A DNA stretch of 60,000 nt from Lineus longissimus. Taxonomy: Eukaryota > Nemertea > Pilidiophora > Heteronemertea > Lineidae. The DNA is taken from positions 4,344,501-4,404,500 of the forward strand of contig NC_088309.1 in NCBI RefSeq assembly GCF_910592395.1, in the 5' to 3' direction. The stretch's first letter is position 1; every line of letters begins with the position of its first letter. Both the position numbers and the translations under genes were made by a program. Shown in pieces: positions 13,001 to 25,000 of the stretch. The notes under the pieces were generated by a model. The model made no database searches. It was not told where the DNA came from and was given only the letters and a program-made list of their open reading frames with translations.

Positions 13001-16000
13001 TGACAAAGGCGTAGTTGGCAAAGATGTGGTTGGCAAAGTCGTGGTTGGCAATGGTGTGGTTGGCAAAGGTGTATTGGTCGCTGAAGTGACAAATTGCACA
13101 TTTATCATCAGGTGTAGAATGAACTATAAGATCGATTTCATTTGCATTCCTCGCATTCACCGCTGATACATATATATCCATAGATGTTGGGAGAGTGTTT
13201 CTAAATGAAGAGTCTAGTTACGGTATGTTTTCTTTGATTTGTGGTATTGAACGAAAAATTACGAGTCGACGCCGCACACAACCGGGTTATTCCCATCCAA
13301 AACTAGAATTGTGACTGTTCACATTTCCAATATTTCGTTGCGTTTTGGTGAAAGATCAGGAAATGAGTAAATGAAAGATCCACCTACAACCTTATGTAAA
13401 ACAATACGTACACGATATCGTCGAGCATAACTGCTGGTAGATAGATGAATACCAATTGATGAATTCAAGACAAGAGCTAGGTTCAAGAGACATGAACTCG
13501 GTTTTCTAGTACAGCCATAAAATGTCAAGCGAATGCTTAGTAGAAGAAGGAAAGGAATTAACAGAACACCTTATAGTTATTGAACAAGAAGAAGTCGATA
13601 TTTGGCGGGTGAGAATCTTACCTGCATCTGGGCCGTAACCAGCTGTAAATAACAGATGATAAAAAATAATTACAATCTGAATTGGATGATAACATCAGAC
13701 AGAAAGAGCAGGCCTATTTTAGATGCCAATCAGACGAACGTGCACGGTATTTCGATATGAAAGACCAGTTATTATTTGAAAGGACGACTGCATACTGACA
13801 ACTGTAAATGTTCCGCTAGTATTTATACGAAAGCCCAGAAGGCTCAATATCACAGGCCACCAACTATATTCCATAGGCCTATACGTTGTGAGCGAGTTAA
13901 AATATCTTATTATGGTAAACTTACGGCAAAGCTCTATCCTGCTTGCGAACTGCACATTTAGGGAGAACTTATAAACAAGAAGCTTGGTTGGGATTGATAA
14001 TGTCATTCCAACTTCAGTCGTTTCATTTTCGGCCAACTGTCGGAACCAGGTAGTACTTCCTTTGACGCTTGGAGCAAAGTTGTATGCAACAGGGTTACCA
14101 GCGACGGATGAGATGCCTATGTAGTCTCCATTCTTGATTTCAATGGTAGTAGTCCGGTTATGTACTGGGAACTGAAAGTATATGTCCAGGAATTTGCAAA
14201 AAGTGCTTGTAGTCGGGCTTACGAACACTAGGGGTACAAAGAAGATGTCAAGTTTACATAAAATGCAGATTATGGATGTATCTGGCAACTGAACATTGGA
14301 CTTAGTAAGCCATCGCCGCAAGAAATCAGACGAGAAGAGTGTTAATGCAACTCGAGAATTATCAGGCCAATTATCTTTATGTATACTTGGCTACTAGTAC
14401 AATCCCATCATATCAGTTTTTTGGTCAAGGTGCTTAGAATTTAGCAAAATAAGCCGAAATATGCCTCAACACCTACCGTATATTTTGTATTTTTTTCTCC
14501 ACCCTGGAACGTGATCTCATCCATCAGCAGGTATTCGTTAGTGCCATTATCAGCCCCTTTAGGGCGCCAAACTTGCAGAATCACAGGGGTAGTGTCGGAA
14601 AGAAAGAGGTCAAAAGCACAAAGCACACCGCATTCTTCCTCAAATGGATAATCAAAGAGTATGAAGAGGTCACGTCCTCCTTCCAACCGTTTACCAGCAA
14701 TGGCTGGATTCCCTATTACATCAACTGCAAAAGAAGCCAAAGATTAACTGCGATCGTTTGCCTAGAAATTACTTAATTCACCATTGCTTGAACGAGGGAT
14801 TTTTGAAAAACACATTTCATGTAAGTCGAGAGGTTCATTATAAAGTTTTATTACAAGAAAAAACAAATTTATCATATATTGCAAATCGCTAACTGTTCGC
14901 GCCTGTTCATTTCTGCGACTCTTAAAGAAAAAAAAATTTCACGATTTTGATTTTGGTAGAGTGTGATTTCTTTCTGTTTTTGGATTATCGCGAATTGCAA
15001 TTATTCGCAAAAATTAGACACCTGCAAACATCTGGAGGCTAGTTAAGTTAACGTCAGAGTTCGATACCCACAAAACTTGTTTTTAACAATCGGGCCCAGA
15101 GATAGTACATGAGGTATATCGAGAGACATCTTGTTGCTTTTTACGCCGCTATATAATGTAGTGTCTTACCTTTGTCTTCTGCACTGCAACCAGTATCTGT
15201 GGTTGGCAAAGGCGTGGTTGGCAAAGACGTGGTTGGCAATGGTGTGGTTGACAAAGGCGTAGTTGGCAAAGATGTGGTTGGCAAAGTCGTGGTTGGCAAT
15301 GGTGTGGTTGGCAAAGGTGTATTGGTCGCTGAAGTGACAAATTGCACATTTATCATCAGGTGTAGAATGAACTATAAGATCGATTCCATTTGCATTCCTC
15401 GCATTCACCGCTGATACATATATATCGATGGATGTTGGGAGAGTGTTTCTAAATGAAGAGTCCAGTTACGGTATGTTTTCTTTGATTTGTGGTATTGAAC
15501 GAAAAATTACGAGTCGACGCCGCACACAACCGGGTTATTCCCATCCAAAACTAGAATTATGACTGTTCACAATTCCAATATTTCGTTGCGTTTTGGTGAA
15601 AGATCAGGAAATGAGTAAATGAAAGATCCACCTACAACCTTATGTAAAACAATACGTACACGATATCGTCGAGCATAACTGCTGGTAGATAGATGAATAC
15701 CAATTGATGAATTCAAGACAAGAGCTAGGTTCAAGAGACATGAACTCGGTTTTCTAGTACAGCCATAAAATGTCAAGCGAATGCTTAGTAGAAGAAGGAA
15801 AGGAATTAACAGAACACCTTATAGTTATTGAACAAGAAGAAGTCGATATTTGGCGGGTGAGAATCTTACCTGCATCTGGGCCGTAACCAGCTGTAAATAA
15901 CAGATGATAAAAAACAATTACAATCTGAATTGGATGATAACATCAGACAGAAAGAGCAGGCCTATTTTAGATGCCAATCAGACGAACGTGCACGGTATTT

Positions 16001-19000
16001 CGATATGAAAGACCAGTTATTATTTGAAAGGACGACTGCATACTGACAACTGTAAATGTTCCGCCAGTATTTATACGAAAGCCCAGAAGGCTCAATATTA
16101 CAGGCCACCAACTATATTCCATAGGCCTATACGTTGTGAGCGAGTTAAAATATCTTAATTTGGTAAACTTACGGCAAAGCTCTATCCTGCTTGCGAACTG
16201 CACATTTAGGGAGAACTTATAAACAAGAAGCTTGGTTGGGATTGATAATGTCATTCCAACTTCAGTCGTTTCATTTTCGGCCAACTGTCGGAACCAGGTA
16301 GTACTTCCTTTGACGCTTGGAGCAAAGTTGTATGCAACAGGGTTACCAGCGACGGATGAGATGCCTATGTAGTCTCCATTCTTGATTTCAATGGGAGTAG
16401 TCCGGTTATGTACTGGGAACTGAAAGTATATGTCCAGGAATTTGCAAAAAGTGCTTGTAGTCGGGCTTACGAACACTAGGGGTACAAAGAAGATGTCAAG
16501 TTTACATAAAATGCAGATTATGGATGTATCTGGCAACTAAACATTGGACTTAGTAAGCCATCCCCGCAAGAAATCAGACGAGAAGAGTGTTAATGCAACT
16601 CGAGAATTATCACGCCAATTATCTTTATGTATACTTGGCTACTAGTACAATCCCATCATATCAGTTTTTTGGTCAAGGTGCTTAGAATTTAGCAAAATAA
16701 GCCGAAATATGCCTCAACACCTACCGTATATTTTGTATTTTTTTCTCCACCCTGGAACGTGATCTCATCCATCAGCAGGTATTCGTTTGTGCCATTATCA
16801 GCCCCTTTAGGGCGCCAAACTTGCAGAATCACAGGGGTAGTGTCGGAAAGAAAGAGGTCAAAAGCACAAAGCACACCGCATGCTTCCTCAAATGGATAAT
16901 CAAAGAGTATGAAGAGGTCACGTCCTCCTTCCAACCGTTTACCAGCAATGGCTGGATTCCCTATTACATCAACTGCAAAAGAAGCCAAAGATTAACTGCG
17001 ATCGTTTGCCTAGAAATTACTTAATTCACCATTGCTTGAACGAGGGATTTTTGAAAAACACATTTCATGTAAGTCGAGAGGTTCATTATAAAGTTTTAAT
17101 TTATCATATATTGCAAATCGCAAAGTGTTCGCGCCTGTTCATTTCTGCGACTTAAAGAAAAAAAAATTCACGATTTTGATTTTGGTAGAGTGTGATTTCT
17201 TTCTGTTTTTGGATTATCGCGAATTGCAATTATTCGCAAAAATTAGACACCTGCAAAAATCTGGAGGCTAGTTAAGTTAACGTCAGAGTTTGATACCCAC
17301 AAAACTTGTTTTTAACAATCGGGCCCAGAGATAGTACATGAGGTATATCGAGAGACATCTTGTTGCTTTTTACGCCGCTATATAATGTAGTGTCTTACCT
17401 TTGTCTTCTGCACTGCAACCAGTGTCTGTGGTTGGCAAAGGCGTGGTTGGCAAATACGTGGTTGGCAATGGTGTGGTTGGCAAAGGCGTAGTTGGCAAAG
17501 ATGTGGTTGGCAAAGATGTGGTTGGCAAAGGCGTTGTTGGCAAAGACGTGGTTGGCAAAGTCGTGGTTGGCAAAGGCGTGGTTGGCAAAGACGTTGTTGT
17601 TGGCAATGGTGTGGTTGGCAAAGGCGTAGTTGGCAAAGATGTGGTTGGCAAAGATGTGGTTGGCAAAGGCGTTGTTGGCAAAGACGTGGTTGGCAAAGTC
17701 GTGGTTGGCAAAGGCGTGGTTGGCAAAGACGTTGTTGTTGGCAAAGACGTGGTTGGCAAAGAAGGTGTATTGGTCGCTGAAGTGACAAATATTGCACATT
17801 TATCATCAGGTATAGAATGAACTATAAGATCGATTCCATTTGCATTCCTCGCATTCACTGCTGATACATATATATCCATAGATGTTGGGAGAGTGTTTCT
17901 AAATGAAGAGTCTAGTTACGGTATGTTTTCTTTGATTTGTGGTATTGAACGAAAAATTACGAGTCGACGCCGCACACAACCGGGTTATTCCCATCAAAAC
18001 GAGAATTATGACTGTTCACAATTCCAATATTTCGTTGCGTTTTGGTGAAAGATCAGGAAATGAGTAAATGAAAGATCCACCTACAACCTTATATACAACA
18101 ATACATACATGATATCGTCGAGCATAACTGCTGATAGCCGCCACCTGAAACAAAATAAAACCGTTACAGACATTTTCACATATGGACACACTACTGTACA
18201 TGTAAAGTTATAGCAAACAAATTCGAATGCAGCAACAGGTTAATTTGGGGGTTCGCGGCCCGTACGTTTTTCCCAGACACTTCGATGACGATTTTGAATT
18301 GCCGGCATGATTTGCCCCAACATATTGAAGCATTGCCAAGCTTCTATCCACATCTGCTGCATATTTTTGAATAATCACTGCCCCTCCCCTCAGATGATAA
18401 AGGTGTATTTGCTGGTAGATTTGAGCCTTTTTGGGACGAAAAGTGATGTTATGTATGTAATGTGATCTAATGTATGCTTTTCACTTACACATAACTGGAT
18501 GTGAGACGATATTGGCTGCAATCGAGTACATATACGTTATAGTGACGGTATCAATCAGCCTAGTATCTTTCACCTCAGGGAATCTTACGAAGTTGGACAA
18601 ATAAAGTGCTTCTTGATCATCAATTCTGGACGCTATACTGGTGGTTGATTTATCTAAGTTTGCAAAACCGATGAAGTCTCCTGGTTTTATCCGCATAACG
18701 CTATCTGTCCAGTTTACAGCGACCTGTAAATAAAAACATGTACATGTACATGTATATTGCAAGCACCAGGAAAGGGACGACAAGATGATGCAATTGATAC
18801 CAGGTATTTCTTCATGGGCTACCAGGGAATGCTTTGATGTGGTTTTTTTCGGCCCTCATGTTATGTCTTTGTCCTCGTTAGTTTTGTACTCAACAGAATC
18901 TCTCTAGGCTAGTGCTATTTCAGGAAAATGTACGGAGCATTATCTTCCTCACGGCCTACTCAATTAAGCTGTTGAGGACTATTTGTTTGGTGGGAAAAGA

Positions 19001-22000
19001 ACACTCGAACTTACTGTAACCGATCCTGTTGACAGTGGCGTGTAGTCCATCTCTGCTTCCAGTCTGTACATCTTTTTGGCAGTTGCACCTGGTTCGGATA
19101 TATCATTCCAAATTTGGAATCTGACGGGACTTAAGCCCGAAAAATAGGCCTCGAATGTACAGACATATCCGTCAACTGTTGTAGGATGTTGATTCAGAAT
19201 GGTTATACGTCGTTCATCTGGCGCGAAATCACCCGATACGATTGGATTTCCGACAGACTCCTCTGAAGAAATTTGGGAGAATCGATCAGCAAGACTTTAA
19301 TTATAACTCTAGTGAACTCACACGACCATTTCCTTACCATCGGAGGGACCCAAGCTAGAGAACCAGCATAATATGTAACCTATTAAAAACAGGGGAGCAT
19401 AAAATTCCGGGAGACATCATATGATATTCCTACATCAAAGATACCCTCGGGACTGACAAGTGCTATCCCAAATAGAGAGGTGACCTGACTGGAGAGGTCA
19501 AATTGAATGGACAAAACCAATTTGGGACCAAAAGTAGTGTCCTTAATAGAGAGGTTTTCTTTTATAGAGAGTTGTCCGCTTTGGGAGGTCCACTTAAATT
19601 TATCCGAATCGTTCTGTTTTTACTGTAAGGAACCTTCCTGTCCAAAGCATGTTTCCGGAAAAAACGTACGATTTCTTGCCATCACGCAAAACTGACCACT
19701 ACACAGTTTCACTACCGATCTACACAAATTCAAACTTTTTCTGTTTATCCACTTACCCACCCCAGTTCCATTGAAAGGTTCAATCGCACAGAGAGGGTCA
19801 ACTGAAAAAGAGGGGGATCAGTAGTTAAAATGCTGCCATCTTTATAACTCCACAGATATATACGCAAAGCCGGTGTAATCGTTTTGAGTGTTACTGTGTA
19901 TGAGTGTTTCCACCCACTGGTTGGGATCGCTGAAAGACAGACTGACACGTTTTTCTTGGTTTCCCCTTATTGGAAGTCATGTTCTCTCAATACATTTAGT
20001 TGTCTACTGTATGGAAACACTGAAATGATATGGGCAGCAACGAAAAACGTTACGACCGGCAAACGCGTTCGCTGGACAGGCAAATCAATCTCGGTGCAAG
20101 CAGAAGCAACGGAATGGTGACAATGGAAAAAGAATAACGAAAAAGGAAGTTTCAATTGTCTTTGCTTAAAATTACGTGTATTATTACCTGTCGGCTCCAG
20201 GGATGGTGTCTTTGGAGGCCTTGTAACTCTCATGGTAGTTGCCGGTTCTGTAGGTCTTGTTTGTTTACTTGTCGGCTTCAGGGATGATGTCGTTATGGGC
20301 CTTGTGAGTGTCATGGTAGTTGCAGGTTCTGCAGGTCTTGTTTGTTTACTAGTCGGCTTCAGGGATGATGTTGTTGTGGGTCTTGTGAGTGTCATGGTAG
20401 TTGCAGGTTCTGCAGGCCTTGTTTGTTTACTTGTCGGCTTCAGGGATGATGTTGTTGTGGGTCTTGTGAGTGTCATGGTAGTTGCAGGTTCTGCAGGTCT
20501 TGTTTGTTTACTTGTCGGCTTCAGGGATGATGTTGTTGTGGGTCTTGTGAGTGTCATGGTAGTTGCAGGTTCTGTAGGTCTTGTTTGTTTACTTGTCGGC
20601 TTCAGGGATGATGTTGTTGTGGGTCTTGTGAGTGTCATGGTAGTTGCAGGTTCTGCAGGTCTTGTTTGTTTACTTGTCGGCTTCAGGGATGATGTTGTTG
20701 TGGGTCTTGTGAGTGTCATGGTAGTTGCAGGTTCTGCAGATCTTGTTTGTTTACTTGTCGGCTTCAGGGATGATGTTGTTGTGGGTCTTGTGAGTGTCAT
20801 GGTAGTTGCAGGTTCTACAGGTCTTGTTTGTTTACTTGTCGGCTTCAGGGATGATGTTGTTGTGGGTCTTGTGAGTGTCATGGTAGTTGCAGGTTCTGCA
20901 GATCTTGTTTGTTTACTTGTCGGCTTCAGGGATGGTGTCGTTGTGGGCCTTGTGAGTGTCATGGTAGTTGCAGGTTCTGCATTCGTCGGTTCGAGCGTCG
21001 TTCTTGGTTTCAATGAAGTTGGTTCAGACGAAGTTATTGGTTCCATTGCAGTTATGGGTTCAGTTGAGGTGTTGGGCTCCGTGGTAGTTGCGGTTCCTGA
21101 AATAAAGATTTCATATTCATAGTACATGAGGTTTCAAGCGTACGTAATGCTCGCCTGCGAGCTGCCACAGCGTCACGTTGTCCAAAGCTCTAGAGATGGC
21201 AATCGTATCTCCGCGCAGTATAAATCAGTCGCCGCAGCATACGTGTAGCGTGATGAGACGGTCCTATTATACATGTAATTGAATTGTGTTATGCTTACAT
21301 GGTATTTTTGAGAATGCGCGCACTGGGAAAGACTCCAGTAATGTTTGGCCGTTTAAAGTCACTTATTTGAGTTTTTAGCCAGTTAGTATGAGTATGGAGT
21401 ATTATCCGACCTACCGTTATACTGACAAGAAAGAATAAACCCAGGACCTGAAAATACAACCATGTAAGGAATGAAATTTAACACGCTTTTAAAGGGAGAC
21501 TACATGTATAAGCAGTAGCCAGGCATCCAGTGACAACTTTGGCCCCCTGGTGGCCAAGTCGAGAATCAAATCGAAAATTAAACCACTTCTAACTTAGACA
21601 TATATTTACAGTTCCCAAAAACGTTTGTTACGATGCACGGCATATTTCTTGCGTTAGTCTGCTGAAACGACAGACTATAGAAAGACAGAGAGTGAGAGAA
21701 AACCAGTAAACACAAGGGAGACTGCTTATTTTGGATAGATGGTCATAAATATACTTACAGAATGAGGGGTGTGACTTGATATCAACGGATAATGAATATC
21801 GGTAGCTGGTCGCCACTGTCCCTGGTTCTCGGATTTCATTCACGTTTGGGAATACATCAACCAAGGTATCGTACAACGTCTCCTGTCTTCCTATAAAGGC
21901 AGCTATGCTGCCAAGGCGTTGCTTCAGGTTTGCAAACCCTACGTGATCGCCTTCTTTGACTTCTATTGGGCGTAACCAATCAGACAGTGGGATCTTGAAG

Positions 22001-25000
22001 AAAATAAGGTGCGATTGGCAGGAACTGTACGCTCGGACTATTCACACTTTACAGATGATGGGGAAAGCGATTCCTCTAATCAGAATTATCTTTCTACGAT
22101 GGAGATGAAGATAAATGCAAATGAGAGCTTACCGTGGCAGCGCCTTCGATTGCTGGTGTGTAACCCTTCTCTCCGATAAGCTGAAACCGTTTAGCCTCGC
22201 CGGCAATTGGACGCCAGATCTGGAACCTGACGGCGCTCAGGTCATGAAACCAAGCCGAGAAGCCGCACACATAACCACCGAGAGTGATATCAATCGTGTG
22301 TAATATTGTGTATCTGTAACCGGGAGGGGTATACACGCCAGACCGGATTTGGTTACCAACAGTCTCCCCTGAAAATTGATAGCGAGATGAGTACCAGTCC
22401 TCGAAAACGTGTAGAAAATCAGTGACTTATGTTCTTTGATATTTTTTGCAGTGTGGGAGGCAGCAGAAATCCACCGGCGATAATCATATAACAAACCTTA
22501 AACTTCTCATCCAGCAGAACATCTCTATTTGCAGCGCAGAATTGTTTTACCTTTGGTTTGGATTTGCCACGGCAACATATGTGTGTGGCGCTAAATCATC
22601 GAATACAACGTCTACCCTTACTTTAACTTGCTTACACCGTACTCAGACAATGGTGAATCTTCAGTAGTCCTAACTACCGTAAAATCCTTTCCAAGAGGTA
22701 ACGCCTTGAATGCAAATCATAGGCCTAATCACTGTATAAACACATTACCTTGCTCTGTACCAGGGACTGGTCGAGGGTACGGACAAATTGGTTCTTCTGC
22801 AAAAAGGAAATTATTCATGATTTAATTTTGGAGAGAAAATTAATTTTTATCTTTGTAAAGAGTTTTTCATGGATGTGACAGACATGTTACGATTTGGTGT
22901 CAACTGGATCTTTCGGATTCCCGCACTGATGGCTACAACGTATATATTCAAGTACATCGCCCTTACATCGCACATTCTAGTTTTCCTTTTGCACATTCAC
23001 TGACACCAATAGATCCATCAGAACAATTCCATCTGCAGTGCATGGAGCCAAACCGACATGCCGAAACAGACAATTTAGTTCAGTTGGTGAGTGTCACATT
23101 AACACAGCAACTCTCGCTGGCTCATAGTACGGGCCCCATTTAGTTTTTTTAAATGAAACAACCATTTTTGTATGTTTTATCAAAAACTTTGAAGTAAATA
23201 AAATATGCTTTTAACTTTACTGATATCTTACCACCGCCCGAATTTTGACCTGAAAAAAAAGACAATGGAGTTAGTACGTTTCTTACGTTGTCCACAAAAT
23301 TGTTTAAAATTTGTTTAATGATATTAGATGATATCAAGATCTATGGATCAATGACAATCTGGTACATCATTTCAGCCATGGGAGTTTTGGGTCGCTTGAG
23401 TGCCTTGTTCGGTTCATCCTCGAAAAACCAGAGTCAGTCGTATCCTCCTCCCCTCACACACACGGAAGCTCGGTCGATAGTGCCGAGGGGTGGCCTTAGC
23501 TTCAGGATGTATTCGGTTGGGTCATTTTTAAACGGTTGGGTTGTGGGTCCCCAAATCGGTCGATACTGCACTCATTCGAAGTGTGATCGGTCACCTATTC
23601 GATTAGCCAGGTCAATCGAGCAAGATCACTAATCGGTTGAATAGGGCCAGGCGGGAGATACCTCTCACCCGTCACTGTCATCTGCTAAGGCAACTAACTG
23701 TTTCTGGGGTTTTCTTATAAAAAAGTAGGGGAATACTTACAAGCACTGCAACTTGACACGTTCACTCCGAAATGATACAGGTAGACATCACTGGATGTTC
23801 TTATATCAAGAGTCGTACCAGCCTCGATAGCGTCCTGCGCGCTTAGAATTGCGTGGAAGGTGGTCGTCCCCAAGCCAGCTCCTACACCTTCCGTCGAAAC
23901 AGTGCCATCGCCCAAGTTTACGAATCCAAATTCATCGTTCACTTGAAAATCGAAGTCCTCTGGTGTTACCTGAAAGGATACATTATGGTGAAACAGGTCG
24001 CTTACATTACACTGTGTGGTGCAGACTCACCACAGTCACTGTGGCAAGCAGCGCCGCCTATCGCACAAGACACTGTAAATAGCATGACCGCAAGTCATGC
24101 GATAAGCGAATACATTTGTAATTTGATATTCACAGTCATGGCATCAGAATGAAAATATGTGCTTCTGGTAAGTATCAGGCACACCTTTAATCCATAACGT
24201 TGTGCATTATACAGGTGGCGTTGTTTTTTAAAGAAAGATCGTTTAGAAGCATGTAGGCTATTTACCTCAACTGGTCCTACTTCAGTTGTAGTGTATGTCA
24301 TGATATGGCGTACAGTGTAATCGTAAGATGACCCGATCATGGGTGTAAGCACAAGAAGCTTGACTTCTCCACCCGTTCTCGCGGAGTAGAAATAAAATGA
24401 GCAGACAAAGCCTCCGTAGCTTGCAGGGTGCTTGGATAAGCGCACCACCTTCGCTCTCCCAAGTGTGTTGGGCTGGGCTGTTCCGGCCTCGCCCTCGAAA
24501 CTACCGAATTTCGAACCTGTGCAATAGCAAATGCAGAGTTAAGGAGATTTAGAAAAACAATCATAACTTGAAGTTGGTGTTCAAGTTAGGTGCAGTAAAC
24601 TTGGTTTTCAAATGCGTTAACCCATCATGCTTTTTTGATGAGAAAGGCTTTGTGTATCTTTTAGTGTCAAATAGATTCGGAAATGATATGGAATTGTCTC
24701 TTTTCGCTGGAAACCGAGATCCGAATTCTACTGAGGTCGCCCTCATACGGCAGCCCGGATCGCGATACACATGGACAACAGTGCCCATGCTTGACATGTT
24801 GTTATGTAGCTCGAAAATGAAAGATCGAAAATCGTGAAGAAATCATTTCTTGATACCTTCACGTTTGTTCTTCAGAAAAGTCTTAAAAAGGAATCCCCGT
24901 TTGAGTTCATTATTTTTGTGTCACTCTGGTAAAATGAAATAAGCATTGCGCGCAAATCCGCCGACCGGGTAATCCCACTCATCTAGACACTTACTTTCAC

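Larger units (their letters stand above)
11222..18140. repeat. Triplicated 2.2-2.45 kb segment within gene A
   Basis: Three direct copies lie end to end: about 11222-13440, 13441-15688 and 15689-18140. Exons, introns and even A-runs match almost base for base. The copies differ by small indels and by the length of the LPTTP-coding array. Each unit carries one cassette (linker, exon a, exon b, hinge), so a clean unit duplication keeps the reading frame. The high identity means recent duplication, gene conversion, or conceivably an assembly artefact. Confidence 0.9.

Noticed and set aside
12951-17772. CRISPR-like array (regular short repeats)
   Set aside because: The repeats are contiguous coding minisatellites without unique spacers, in an intron-bearing animal locus.
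17401-17820. Plus-strand open frame with VVGKGVVGKDVV repeats, and Cys/Gln- and Phe/Ala/Asn-rich minus frames
   Set aside because: Alternative readings of the 15-bp array; only the LPTTP frame joins the neighbouring exons in phase.
20232-21122. Plus-strand open frame of 296 codons with VAGSAGLVCLLVGF repeats that looks membrane-like
   Set aside because: Antisense of the 81-bp Thr/Pro array of gene A exon 9. The minus strand has acceptor, donor and matching phases on both sides.
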